From contig CAYMYI010000056.1 in NCBI GenBank assembly GCA_964394585.1, forward strand, positions 1-25,549: a stretch of 25,549 bases of DNA. Reading direction: 5' to 3'. The DNA comes from CAYUJH01 sp964394585 (GTDB taxonomy: Bacteria; Bacteroidota; Bacteroidia; Cytophagales; Flammeovirgaceae). The notes under the pieces were generated by a model. The model saw only the letters and a list, made by a program, of their open reading frames with translations. It did not search any database and was not told the DNA's origin. Both the position numbers and the translations under genes were made by a program. The stretch's first letter is position 1. Each line of letters starts with the position of its first letter. This document shows positions 1 through 9,400 of this stretch, one piece after another.

Positions 1-1017
1 GGCTTGTTCGTTGACGGTTTGTTCGAATATGGCTTTCTCGTTAGCAAAGTTGGTTTCCAATTTGGTAACTACGTTAATGTGCGCTTTTTGGAGTTTTTCG
101 ATTGCTTGTTCGTTCTCAAGTATCAATTGCGCGATATGTTGCTCATGTTGAGTAGCAACTGCTTCATTTTCGATGACAACCTGTAAGATATTGGAAAGAT
201 AGTTGGCTAGCTGTTGAGCGCGTTCTCCCCAAAGGTTTTGCGATGTTTTTTCAGCCCAAAGCATGCCGATGAGATTGCCGGCGGCATCGTGAACGGGTGT
301 GGCTAGGGCATGTAATCGGTTGCTCTGAAAGGCATATCCATGCTTAAGTAATCTGATTTCCGAAGAAGCTGGCGTAGGGCGAGTAGGATCTTTGATGAGT
401 TTGCTCACTTGTACCATTTCAGGGCGTACCGAACGCTCTGTATGCTTGTTTTGGATGGCATCGTAATGTGATAGGAGCTGTAAGGTGCCTTGTTCACTAA
501 AGAACCAAAAACTAAAGTTGTTAGCCTCGAGTAAGTGAACTCCTTGTTTGCTGAGTAGGGTAGCTACATGTTTGGTTTCGGTAGCTCGGGAAAGCTGTTG
601 CAATTCTACTGTTTCGAGTAGCTCGTAGAAGTGGCGTTTTTTTGTGTGGCTGTGCAAATCGGTAAGTTGCCGAAACGCTTTTGTAGCTACGCCATACTTG
701 TCAATTACCTCGTTGAGTTGGTCGTACGTGCGCCATCTGTGGGTATGCGCTCGCTTTAATTGCCGATTAATTCGTACGTACGAGTGCCATGCCAATGCTA
801 ACCCTACTAGCGTAAGAGTTACCAAAAGGAATCGTTCCCAACTGAAAAGCTCAAAAAAAGTATCAAAAATGCCATATGAAGAAAGCCACCATAGGGGTAC
901 TCCGGCGGCAATTATGCTTCCTATTATAAATAAGAAATGAGTGCCTGCATTTTGTAGTATTCGTTCTTCGGTAGTAGGTGCAATCGGTTGTATTTCTTCT
1001 AACTGCTCTTTTTCCAT
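1..1017 (-). CDS. membrane-anchored GAF-domain sensor protein (partial, C-terminus beyond left edge)
   Basis: This reading frame is open from an ATG at 1015-1017 to the window edge, 339 codons without a stop, so the protein is incomplete at its C-terminus. Residues about 28-48 and 62-81 are two hydrophobic helices, giving a hairpin with both ends in the cytoplasm. Residues about 131-287 look like a GAF sensory domain: a helical lead-in, then NNFSFWFFSE, and near the end a typical strand-turn-strand (PVHDAAGNLIGMLWAEK) followed by a helix ending VVIENEA. Residues about 288-339 are Glu/Gln/Ala/Lys-rich and read as a coiled coil leading to an output domain that is not in the window. The output could be a histidine kinase, a nucleotide cyclase or a PP2C/SpoIIE phosphatase; nothing here decides this. 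It lies 68 bp downstream of the dehydratase gene on the same strand, so co-transcription is possible. Confidence 0.8.
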   Translation of the reverse strand, partial: MEKEQLEEIQPIAPTTEERILQNAGTHFLFIIGSIIAAGVPLWWLSSYGIFDTFFELFSWERFLLVTLTLVGLALAWHSYVRINRQLKRAHTHRWRTYDQLNEVIDKYGVATKAFRQLTDLHSHTKKRHFYELLETVELQQLSRATETKHVATLLSKQGVHLLEANNFSFWFFSEQGTLQLLSHYDAIQNKHTERSVRPEMVQVSKLIKDPTRPTPASSEIRLLKHGYAFQSNRLHALATPVHDAAGNLIGMLWAEKTSQNLWGERAQQLANYLSNILQVVIENEAVATQHEQHIAQLILENEQAIEKLQKAHINVVTKLETNFANEKAIFEQTVNEQA

Positions 1018-1085
1018 AGTTTTCGGTATTGAATTGTCGGTTTACATTGCCCAATTGAAGTTACACAATCTTCATAATTTTCTGT

Positions 1086-2054
1086 TCACTCCCTTTCACA
1101 AATTAGTTTTTGCAACGTATTGAAAGGCATTTTCCTTCCACAAATGATAAGTACTACTCGCTTGCCTTGCCATCGTTTGGGCTGCTGTAACAATGCAGCT
1201 ACTGATAGTGCTGCCGCGCCCTCAACTAACAAATGTTGCTCTTTTAACAAGATTAACCATGCTTGTTTGATTTCTTCTTCGCTCAGCAAGGCGAATCGAT
1301 CTACCTTTTGTCGGCAAATTTCAAATGTAATAGCGTCGGTTTCTACGCCTCCTGCTGTACCGTCAGAAAGCGTAGGGAGTGAGGGCATATCGAGAATTTT
1401 TCCTGCTTTTACAGAATGATACATCACGGCGGAGTTTCGGGGTTGGCAGCCTGTTATTTCGATAGAGGATTTTTTGGCTTTGGCATACCCGGCAATACCT
1501 GCGATTAGGCCGCCTCCCCCTATAGGGACACAAATGGCATCTGTTTCCGAGAGTTGCTGTAAGATTTCTAATCCTGTGGTACCTTGTCCGCCAATAATTT
1601 CCCAATCGTTATAAGGCGAAATATACTCTTTTTGTTGAGTTTGCGCCTCTTGGAGTGCTTTGCGTTCGGTTTCTACACTATCGGTACCATAAAACGCTAG
1701 TTCTACGCCTTGGTAATGGGCTAGGGCTTGTTTTTTGGCTTCCGATACATTTTCTGGCATCCAAATAGTGCCTTTTCCTCCTAATTGAGAGAGCGCATAG
1801 GCAACTGCGGCGGCATGGTTTCCGGTAGATGCCGTTACAATCCCTTTGGCAAGTTCAGAAGGAGGCAGGCTGCTTATTTTACTGAGGGCTCCTCTTGCTT
1901 TGAACGAGCCGGTAACTTGTACCGACTCCAATTTTAGATATACTTCGGCTTCTACACGCTCGGAAAGAGTTGGTGCGTATTCTAAAGGAGTAGTAACAAG
2001 ATGCTGCCGTATGCGTTTTTCGGCCGCTTCAACAAGCGAAACAATACTTTCCAT
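1086..2054 (-). CDS. PLP-dependent threonine/serine dehydratase family protein (fold type II)
   Basis: A 322-residue pyridoxal-phosphate enzyme of the threonine dehydratase / serine racemase family, cytosolic, expected to deaminate L-threonine or L-serine to the 2-oxo acid and ammonia. Visible motifs are the PLP-lysine segment GSFKARGA with K52 as Schiff-base lysine, the substrate loop STGNHAAA at 76-83, the phosphate-binding loop GGGGL at 179-183, and a C-terminal ICGRK segment where the family has a Ser/Cys that contacts the pyridine nitrogen. There is no C-terminal ACT-like regulatory domain, so it resembles the short catabolic enzymes or serine racemase rather than the isoleucine-inhibited biosynthetic IlvA. 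Family members also include hydroxyaspartate dehydratases, so the substrate is uncertain. A terminator separates it from the GMC gene upstream, so its promoter should lie in 2055-2106, where I see no clear consensus. Confidence 0.9.
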   Translation of the reverse strand: MESIVSLVEAAEKRIRQHLVTTPLEYAPTLSERVEAEVYLKLESVQVTGSFKARGALSKISSLPPSELAKGIVTASTGNHAAAVAYALSQLGGKGTIWMPENVSEAKKQALAHYQGVELAFYGTDSVETERKALQEAQTQQKEYISPYNDWEIIGGQGTTGLEILQQLSETDAICVPIGGGGLIAGIAGYAKAKKSSIEITGCQPRNSAVMYHSVKAGKILDMPSLPTLSDGTAGGVETDAITFEICRQKVDRFALLSEEEIKQAWLILLKEQHLLVEGAAALSVAALLQQPKRWQGKRVVLIICGRKMPFNTLQKLICERE

Positions 2055-2106
2055 TTTTAAAAATAGGAGTATGAATTGAAATACCCTTAGTTTTTATCGG
2101 TACACT

Positions 2107-2141
2107 AAAAAAAAGCCTTTTGGAAAGCAGTTCCAAAAGGC
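2107..2141 (-). terminator. Rho-independent terminator of the GMC oxidoreductase gene
   Basis: An 11-bp perfect stem pairs 2115-2125 (GCCTTTTGGAA) with 2131-2141 around a 5-nt loop. Read on the minus strand it is followed by eight T (A8 at 2107-2114 on the plus strand). It sits 28 bp after the GMC stop codon and 52 bp before the dehydratase start, so it separates the two genes transcriptionally. Confidence 0.9.
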
Positions 2142-2168
2142 CTTTTGCACGAAAAATATTGCAGAACA

Positions 2169-3785
2169 TCACACGCCGGCAACTTGCTCGCGCCAGGTAC
2201 GCAGAGGGTTACGGTTTAAAATTAAATCGGCTGCTTTTTCACCAATCATGATTGCCGGCGCGTTCGTATTACCTCTCGGAATAATTGGCATAATTGAGGC
2301 ATCGGCAATTCGTAGGTTTTCAATTCCGTGTACTTTCAAATCTTTATCGACTACGGCGTTGGCATCATTGCCCATTTTGCACGTCCCCACCGGGTGGTAG
2401 AGTGCTTCTACGCTACTGCGTAGGTGTTCTTCAATTTCCGCATCGGAGCGTAGTGGCTGTTCGGGTAAGAACAGTGTATCGCGATAAGGCTTAAACGCTT
2501 CGGCTTGCATGATTTCCCATCCTATTTTGTAGCCTCTAATCATTGTGTCGATATCTTCACGTGCTGTGAAATGATTAGGGTTAATAAGCGGATAGGATAG
2601 AGGGTCTGCTGAGTTCAACCGAATTTCCCCTCGGCTTTGGGGAGTTAATAAAGTAGGGGCTACTGCAAAACCATTGCCTGGCGGGCGTACTGCACCATGT
2701 TCTACAAAGAAGGCAGGTGCAAAGTGGAATTGGATGTCAGGTGCTGTAAAATGGGATTGGGTACGCACAAAGCCCCCTCCTTCAGCAATATTGCTCGTGA
2801 AGGGCCCTTCGCGAAGGAATAAATGTTTGAAGGCATTGCCCACTACATTGAAAAGCCCTTCGGCAGAATCGAGCGTTACATTTTTTTTGCTGCGGTAAAT
2901 GATACCACCAAAGAGGTGGTCTTGTAAGTTTTTGCCCACACCGGGTAAATGTTGAACCACCTCGATGCCAAAGTCTTGTAAATGCGTGCCTTCGCCCACT
3001 CCTGAATGCATAAGCAATTTTGGAGTATTGATAGCACCTCCACACAAAATTATTTCGGATTCTGCATATACTTTTTGCAGTGTGCCTTCACGCTGAAAAG
3101 CCACCCCTTTCACCTTTTTCCCCTCCCAAAGTAAATGCGTTACTTCTGCTTTAGTGAGCACTTCGAGGTTATTACGCTTAAGAGCAGGCACTAAGAACGC
3201 TGCGGCTGTGCTATGTCGCTTCCCAAACTTTTGCGTTACTTGATAAAAGCCAAATCCTTCTTGTACTGGACCGTTAAAATCGCTGTTAAATGCGTATCCT
3301 GCCTGTTGAGCTGCTTCTACAAATTTTTCAGTAAGCTCGTTTTTGCAAATTTGGTCAGAAATGCGGAGCAGCCCATTTTTCCCATGAAACCGATTGTTGT
3401 GGGTCATTTGTTCTTCAGAGCGCTTAAAGTAAGGTAACACCGATTGGTAGTCCCATCCATCGTTACCGAGGGCAGCCCAGGTATCATAGTCGGCTTGGTG
3501 ACCTCGAATGTAAATCATCGCATTGATACTACTCGAACCACCAAGGGTTTTGCCGCGAGGCATAAATAACTGTCGGTTATGAAGCTCGGGTTGAGGTGTA
3601 GAGTAATATTCCCAATCAACCTCTGTTTTGAATAACTTAGGGAAAGCCGCCGGAATGTGAATCTCTTTTTTCTCATCAGGAGCACCCGCTTCAAGTAGCA
3701 GCACACGTTTTGAGGGGTCTTCTGTGAGACGGTTTGCTAGTACACAGCCAGCAGAACCTGCTCCAACAATAATATAATCGTACAT
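2169..3785 (-). CDS. GMC-family FAD-dependent oxidoreductase (choline/alcohol dehydrogenase-like)
   Basis: A 538-residue flavoprotein of the glucose-methanol-choline family, full length for bacterial choline or alcohol dehydrogenases. The N-terminus carries the FAD Rossmann motif GAGSAG (8-13) and the ribose-binding E32. The first GMC signature spans R77-G95 (PRGKTLGGSSSINAMIYIRG) and the second contains GGAINTPKLLMHSGVG. The C-terminal segment has the active-site pair: H464 in YHPVGTCKMG and N508 in PRGNTN, the same 44-residue spacing as His466/Asn510 of choline oxidase. It therefore oxidises an alcohol to an aldehyde, passing electrons to oxygen or a quinone. No signal peptide is seen. No betaine-aldehyde dehydrogenase, BetI or BetT gene is adjacent, so a glycine-betaine role is not supported by context; polyethylene-glycol or aliphatic-alcohol dehydrogenase are equally possible. 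A 12-bp palindrome 66 bp upstream may be an operator. Confidence 0.92.
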   Translation of the reverse strand: MYDYIIVGAGSAGCVLANRLTEDPSKRVLLLEAGAPDEKKEIHIPAAFPKLFKTEVDWEYYSTPQPELHNRQLFMPRGKTLGGSSSINAMIYIRGHQADYDTWAALGNDGWDYQSVLPYFKRSEEQMTHNNRFHGKNGLLRISDQICKNELTEKFVEAAQQAGYAFNSDFNGPVQEGFGFYQVTQKFGKRHSTAAAFLVPALKRNNLEVLTKAEVTHLLWEGKKVKGVAFQREGTLQKVYAESEIILCGGAINTPKLLMHSGVGEGTHLQDFGIEVVQHLPGVGKNLQDHLFGGIIYRSKKNVTLDSAEGLFNVVGNAFKHLFLREGPFTSNIAEGGGFVRTQSHFTAPDIQFHFAPAFFVEHGAVRPPGNGFAVAPTLLTPQSRGEIRLNSADPLSYPLINPNHFTAREDIDTMIRGYKIGWEIMQAEAFKPYRDTLFLPEQPLRSDAEIEEHLRSSVEALYHPVGTCKMGNDANAVVDKDLKVHGIENLRIADASIMPIIPRGNTNAPAIMIGEKAADLILNRNPLRTWREQVAGV

Positions 3786-3850
3786 TAGCTAAAAGTTAGT
3801 TGTTTTCAATTTCATATTTACAATTCTTAATATAATACATTTTATAAAAG

Positions 3851-3862
3851 AGAAACGTTTCT
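3851..3862. promoter_or_regulatory. 12-bp perfect palindrome, candidate LacI-family operator
   Basis: AGAAACGTTTCT is a perfect inverted repeat centred on CG, located 66 bp upstream of the GMC start codon and 31 bp past the rlmN stop. The GAAACGTTTC core with a central CG resembles operators of LacI/GalR-family regulators. No regulator gene of that family is in the window, so this is only a candidate. Confidence 0.4.
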
Positions 3863-3892
3863 ATAGCCAAATTAATTAGGGATTTTATGTTA

Positions 3893-4951
3893 CTACTGTT
3901 GTTTATTGGCTAATTGCCCACATGCGGCATCGATATCTTTCCCTCTGCTTCGCCTCACCGTTACACTCACGCCTTTCTTTTCTAGATACTGAGCAAATTG
4001 CTCTAATCGATCTTGTTCTGTATTGATAAAATCGGCTTCGCTGATCGGGTTATACTCAATGATATTCACTTTTGAGGGGAGGTGTTTGGTAAACTGATAG
4101 AGTTCTTCAGCATCTTTGAGAGTGTCATTAAAATTATAGAATACGATATACTCGAAGGTAACCTGGTTTTTCGTTTTGCTGAAATAATACTTAAGGGCAT
4201 CGCGCAGGGCAGCCAGCGAGTTCGTTTCGTTGATGGGCATTATTTGGTTTCGTTTTGCATCGTTAGCAGCGTGCAGCGAAAGTGCCAAGTTGAACTTAAC
4301 GTGGTCGTCGCCAAGGCGGCGAATCATTTTGGCAATGCCTGCGGTAGATACTGTAATGCGCTTAGCTGAAATATGAAGCCCGTTTTCGGAAGTAATGTGA
4401 TCTATACTTTGTAGTACATTATTATAATTTAAAAGAGGCTCGCCCATCCCCATGAATACAATGTTAGAAAGAGGCTGATTATAATGCTGTTCTGCTTGTT
4501 GCCGAATGGCTACTACTTGGTCGTAAATCTCGGCAGCTTCTAAGTTTCGTTCGCGTTTCATGTAACCTGTTGCGCAAAATTTACACGATAACGAACAACC
4601 TACCTGCGAAGAAATGCAGGCGGTCATGCGGGGAGCGGCCGGAATGAGTACGCCCTCTACAACGTGCCCGTCGTGTAGTTTAAAACCCGATTTGATGGTT
4701 CCGTCAGAACTACGTTGAGCGCTATCTACCCGTGCAGGTCGGATGGTGTAATGCTCTTTGAGTAAATCGCGAAGTTTCTGAGAAAGGTTTGTCATTTGGT
4801 CAAAATCATAGGCTGACTTCTTCCATAACCACTCTTGCACTTGTTTTACACGAAATTTAGGTTCACCATGCAGAGAAAAAAAGTCTTTTAGTTGCTCTGT
4901 AGAGGCGTTGCGAATATCGTTGAGGGATGAAACTACTGAAGGCGTATTCAT
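3893..4951 (-). CDS. rlmN: dual-specificity 23S rRNA/tRNA adenine C2-methyltransferase RlmN
   Basis: A 352-residue radical-SAM enzyme that methylates C2 of adenosine 2503 in 23S rRNA and, in the E. coli homologue, of adenosine 37 in some tRNAs. The radical-SAM cluster motif CxxxCxxC is C119, C123, C126, preceded by the typical SSQVGC. GMGEPLLNY, the SAM-contact segment SLHAAND and the VRRSRGKDIDAACGQL tail are all present; C344 in the tail matches the cysteine that carries the transient methyl group (Cys355 in E. coli). The N-terminal part (about 15-75) is the accessory domain that binds RNA (KFRVKQVQEWLW). It is a single gene on the minus strand, 107 bp before the GMC gene. Cfr-type resistance methylases share the fold, but length and motifs fit RlmN. 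Confidence 0.97.
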   Translation of the reverse strand: MNTPSVVSSLNDIRNASTEQLKDFFSLHGEPKFRVKQVQEWLWKKSAYDFDQMTNLSQKLRDLLKEHYTIRPARVDSAQRSSDGTIKSGFKLHDGHVVEGVLIPAAPRMTACISSQVGCSLSCKFCATGYMKRERNLEAAEIYDQVVAIRQQAEQHYNQPLSNIVFMGMGEPLLNYNNVLQSIDHITSENGLHISAKRITVSTAGIAKMIRRLGDDHVKFNLALSLHAANDAKRNQIMPINETNSLAALRDALKYYFSKTKNQVTFEYIVFYNFNDTLKDAEELYQFTKHLPSKVNIIEYNPISEADFINTEQDRLEQFAQYLEKKGVSVTVRRSRGKDIDAACGQLANKQQ

Positions 4952-5427
4952 AATAGATTTAAGAATTTAAGAAGGCAAAAAGGATTGTAAAGTTCACAAT
5001 AATCTATGCATTATTTTATATTAACAGATAGTGTTTTTTCAATTCAGTAATTTTACTTGTGTTTTTGTATACGATTATATCTTTTGTTACCTATGTAAGT
5101 AATCTAAACACTGTGCTTCAGCAAAAGGTGTACAGAAGAACTTAAAATTGTGCTACGTTTCTATGATGCTAGAAGGAAGAGCACTATTTTGATTCAGCTC
5201 AAATTCTGTATATTAGAATACGTTGATTTATTGTGCCATCTTTCAGTAAGTCTGCATTTATAACAAAATTTTTCGAGTAAGTTTTCATTAATCTTTGAAT
5301 GTTGGCGTTAATCATGCAAAGGAAGTTACATAACACATGATCGCTTTAAACCTGAACTCACAAAAAGTCTTTCATCTGCGACTTACAATGCTAGACACTC
5401 TTGATTGATATACTTATCCAGAAGACT
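4952..5427. other. 476-bp gap between divergent genes with no recognised gene
   Basis: This AT-rich stretch lies between the divergent rlmN and the secreted-protein gene and must hold both promoters. No exact TAnnTTTG element occurs in either orientation. Near matches on the plus strand are TATCTTTTG around 5080-5088 with a TTG about 18 nt before it, and AATCTTTG at 5290-5297, which would give a leader of about 120 nt for the gene at 5428. I see no strong hairpin, tRNA or riboswitch-like fold. A short open stretch (about 50 codons, roughly 5110-5262, plus strand) has no good start or protein character. Confidence 0.5.
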
Positions 5428-6342
5428 ATGAAGACCTCATTGATTATCACTATACTGCTATTTGGATTTCACCTTGGTTTTACTCACAATTCGCCTGAAG
5501 GGCTTACCCAGCTTCGAGTATACGTTAAGAGTTTCCGCGTTTACAATTCTACGGCTGATAATGGAAAGCCAGGACAAAAGCCTAACGTAATTGCACTTCG
5601 CTTAGATTTCAATAGAACTAATCAGGAAGTAATTATTAAGGAAGGGAAAATTGTGCCCCAGTTGTTTATCAAGCAAATAAATGATCAAAATGAGTGGGTT
5701 TCAGGTCGAATCCCCGCTGAAATTTATCGCGATGATGACGGCGAATACATTGCAGCGATTCGTACTGATAACTTAGAACGATATTTTGCCGAGCGCACAC
5801 GCGACCGTCAGTGGAATATGGACGAGTTTCGCAAAGAAATTAGCCGCTTAGAAATGAAGAAATATTGGAAGTTATCGCTGATTTGCGAACATAAAATTCA
5901 AGAAAAAGACCATATTACCAACGATTTGGGTTTTACACGTACACGCATTACACCCGATGGTTTTTTTGATAATAGCGCTAATAAAGGTGAAATTGAATTG
6001 AAATTTCACATTGGCGAACTTGGTGAAGTGGTTAAACTCTCAGATATTGGCGATAAGCTTTATTTGCTTCACAAATCGGAACAAAACCGATTGGAAGTGA
6101 TTAAAGATGTCCGAATAGAGAAAGTCGGAGAGTATTACATGGCTGCTATGAATGCCCTACAGCTGACAGGTTTTATGAAAAAAATGACAGGTAGAGATGT
6201 AACTTGGAATAAAAAAACGTACGAGGAATTTGTGTGGAGCTTACAAGAAAGTTGGAAATTATATATTTTGAGTAAGCACGATAAACGATACGATAATTAC
6301 AATTTTAAAGATTTTACCTTAGAAGAGTTCTTCCAAGGATAG
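5428..6342 (+). CDS. secreted protein of unknown function
   Basis: The product is 304 residues and I do not recognise its family. The open frame begins nine codons earlier at a TTG, but ATG at 5428 is preferred because it gives a clean signal peptide (MKTSLIITILLFGFHLGFTH, cleavage near residue 20) and follows AGAAG. The mature part is mixed alpha/beta and charged: an N-terminal strand-rich portion (LTQLRVYVKSFRVYN), two YRDDDGEYIAAIRTDN-like turns, an amphipathic helix around DEFRKEISRLEMKKYWKLS, and a C-terminal helical section rich in Trp, Lys and Tyr. It has no lipobox, no TM segment after the signal peptide and no T9SS sorting domain, so it is probably periplasmic or exported by Sec. It stands alone, divergent from rlmN and convergent with sprA, ending at a strong terminator. 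No function is proposed. Confidence 0.8.
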   Translation: MKTSLIITILLFGFHLGFTHNSPEGLTQLRVYVKSFRVYNSTADNGKPGQKPNVIALRLDFNRTNQEVIIKEGKIVPQLFIKQINDQNEWVSGRIPAEIYRDDDGEYIAAIRTDNLERYFAERTRDRQWNMDEFRKEISRLEMKKYWKLSLICEHKIQEKDHITNDLGFTRTRITPDGFFDNSANKGEIELKFHIGELGEVVKLSDIGDKLYLLHKSEQNRLEVIKDVRIEKVGEYYMAAMNALQLTGFMKKMTGRDVTWNKKTYEEFVWSLQESWKLYILSKHDKRYDNYNFKDFTLEEFFQG

Positions 6343-6355
6343 TAAAAAGAATATT

Positions 6356-6392
6356 AAAAAGGAGGTGTAGTTACAAACACCTCCTTTTTTTT
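6356..6392. terminator. bidirectional terminator between the secreted-protein gene and sprA
   Basis: An 8-bp perfect stem (GGAGGTGT at 6361-6368 with ACACCTCC at 6377-6384) has an 8-nt loop and is followed by eight T on the plus strand (6385-6392). On the minus strand the same stem is followed by T5 (A5 at 6356-6360). It lies between convergent genes, 14-19 bp after the plus-strand stop and 33-41 bp after the sprA stop. Confidence 0.9.
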
Positions 6393-6424
6393 ATCGAACG
6401 ATTGAGTTAGACTTTATTTTATCA

Positions 6425-9400
6425 TTACTGCGATAAGTTATAGCGGAATTGAACACCAAAAGCAGTGCTAGTTCTACGGAATGAATTAGAAACGCGAGGG
6501 TCGTTAATAGTACGTTCAAAGTAGAGCTGTACGTTCGATCGTTTATTAACCGCATAACTAATTGTCGGTTTAAATTGCAAATTCATATTTCCTGCGGTAA
6601 CAATAGAACCTTCGCCTATTTTTCGTTGCACGGTGCGGGTATCGCGTAAAGTGAATGCAACACGCATGGTAACGTCATTTTCTAGTACATTGCCTACTCC
6701 TCGGATACTAAAGGGTAGTTTCATGCCGGCTTTGGTATAGCCAATATCTACAGTAACATCATTGGTTCGGTTTTCCGTTACTTGGGCATTGGTTAGGTTC
6801 AGTGCCAGATCGCGCCCTCTATTAAAGTTGATATTTATTTGCATGTCGTTTTGTGCGCGGATGTTGACACCAATTAATGGTGAAAACTTTTCTGTCAGTG
6901 TAACTTGGTTCATTACAAACACAGGAACTAGGTTACCTTGGTCGTCTGCATTGGCAAGCTGGGTGTTTCGCTCGCTGATGTCTAACGTGATGGATGAAGA
7001 GCCATAAAATAAAGAAGATGTATAATTCCCTACCAAGTATTCCGAGGTATATCCGTGTGTAATGCTTACGCTTTTGAACATATCTTTAAACACTGGAATT
7101 TTTGATAGACCTGTATAGGTAAGGCGCCAGTTAGGTATGGGAATATTCGGAAATGCATTTAAGCTTGAAGAACCAGCATCTTTTCCAGTGTAAGCTGCTA
7201 AAAATGCAGGAATGAGCACATCTTGAGAGTTGATATCGTACTCACCAGCAGGGTTGAGAGCATCGAGTCGTTGTTTGATAATTGCACGGTTTTCCTCAAA
7301 ATCAGAAAATACAGGAGAATTGTTGTTGTCGTCGTCGGCAGAAAAAGCAGTTCCCATCATGAAAAAGGAAATGCCATAGCTTCCTGTACGCATAGGGGTT
7401 TGTGTTACGAAATCATCTTGTGAGGGTACATAACGGAATATTTCGGAATAGGCAGCATCGCGCGATTTTTTAGCTTGTAACTGAATTTTTAAATCCGGTG
7501 CTGGTTCTAAACTGGTATTAATCGAGAATTCCTCGGTTTGAATTTGGCTAAATGGGTTGTTTTGTGCCACACTGCTGCCAAGCCATCCGTTCCGAGCGGC
7601 TTCTTGTTTGATAGAAGGGCTTTGGCTACCGAGCACAAACGGTAGCCCGGGACTTTCCCATGCGGCATCCATGCCAAACAAGCTAGGGGTAGGTAAGAAG
7701 CCCGGGAGGATTGTCGCCGCATTTCGCGAATACGTGAAATTGATGTCTCTCACTGCCATGGCTGTGCGAATCACGCCTTTAAGAAATTTCATTTCTGGAG
7801 GCTTTACGTTGTTTTGTTTGCGCCTTGCTTGCTCTTCTTCGATTGAAACGATTTTCTCTTCTAAACGCTGCCTTCTGCCCGATAACCGCCGAAGCTTTTT
7901 GGTTTTGAGGCTATCGTATAGTAACAAGTTAATGGTAGCTTCAGGGAGACCTAGCTCAATTTGCATCGTATCGGCTGCAGCTCCTAAAGAATCTTCCAAT
8001 ATTGCGAGGGAGTCTTTAGCGAGTTGTACACTATCGCGTTGCGCCCACTTTAACAGTTTTTTTCGCAAACGACTTTCTTTTTTATCTGATTTCTCGAGTA
8101 AGCGATCTAAACGTGCCTGAACGCGATCCTTTTTTCTGGAGAGGGGGTCATCTTGCGGTGAAGGACGCGGCGGCTGCCCCGCACTATTTCTAGACCGCGA
8201 ACGCTGGCGTTGCGCATCGTTAATTCGCTTTAAGAATGGGATTTTATTATAAAGCTTATTCATGTCAATCTTTCCGTTGACATTTATTGTAGCGGCATTT
8301 TGTAAGTTGTTTCCGAGCGTATCGGCAAGCCCTACCGCGCCGGCAGTCCATTGGTAATCGGCGGTATAGCGCGCATCAGTATTTAGGAAATCGGTGAGTG
8401 GAAACTTATCGAAGGGGAGAGTATAATTTAAAGCTACTGATTGGCGGAAGTTTTTCATACGCCCTAAATTGCGAAGGTTCGTCATGATGGAATCGCGTGC
8501 AGCTTGCCCGCTTACATCGCCTTCAGGCTCATCAATAATTGCGTTGGCGTTAGCGGTATAGTCTAACCCTAAAGCTTTGGTAAATTGCCACTGTACGCTG
8601 TAGTTTCGGTCGAATGTAAAGGCTTTTTCGTATTGTGGTAAGATTCCTTCAGTAGTGAGGTCGCGGTTTCGCAACTGAGTTTTCATATACCGCCGGTTCA
8701 ATACACCTTGTACTAAGATATTAGAAGGTAATAGGTTGAAGTTAAACTCTTTTAGCCATTTTAAGTATGCTTTTTCTAAAAACTTTGCTTTGGAGTTTTT
8801 GAATGGCTCGATGGGCAATCCTTTACTACTGTAGGCGTAGGTAGCGCCAATTTGCCATTGCCGAGTAGTGAGCTCTTCGGTATTGATGTTTCGCATGTAG
8901 CTATCGGAGTAAGAGGCGTTTAGCGAGATGTTTTCAATATCCCAGAGATAGCTTTTTGCTCCCTGCTTCATTTTTTGTTTACTCACGTTGCTCAGGTTGA
9001 TACTTCGGGCTTCATAAAAATCTTGTGTTTTTTCTTGGTAGTCGGCACGTAGTTGTGGATCGTTAAATGAAGCAAGCGCATCGGCAAGAGGTAAGTCTGG
9101 GTTAAGTGGATCGAAAAATGGATCTGAAGTACTGCGTTGGTACCCTACAAAGAGCGGTAATCGGATGCCTACTTTGCCTAATAAGAACTTATCTAAATTG
9201 ATGTTAGAAGAGATATCGTAGTCGAGGTTGGTAGAGCGTTGGCGGTTCGATATTTTATCCTGAATTCCCCCAAAACCAAAAGTGCTGTAGCGCAATGAAG
9301 TACGCAATGTGGCAAAATCGGCAAGTTGGGTGTTTAGTGTGGCATTTACTGCCCAACCGGCAGTATTATCGAAATCGGTAACGCGTAGCTCGTTATACCA

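Noticed and set aside
2169..3785. Glycine-betaine synthesis (betA) locus
   Set aside because: Only the GMC enzyme is present; no betB, betI or transporter is adjacent and a terminator isolates the gene.
5110..5262. Short open stretch in the 476-bp gap (about 50 codons, plus strand)
   Set aside because: No ATG start in a useful position, no ribosome site, and the translation looks random; kept only as part of the gap description.
5401..5427. TTG start nine codons upstream of the secreted protein
   Set aside because: The internal ATG gives a normal signal peptide; the extension adds an acidic residue and extra hydrophobic residues before it.
7557..8120. 187-codon open frame on the plus strand inside sprA
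   Set aside because: It is antisense to the conserved sprA frame, its translation is Ser/Arg-rich with no domain-like pattern, and no promoter or ribosome site precedes it.
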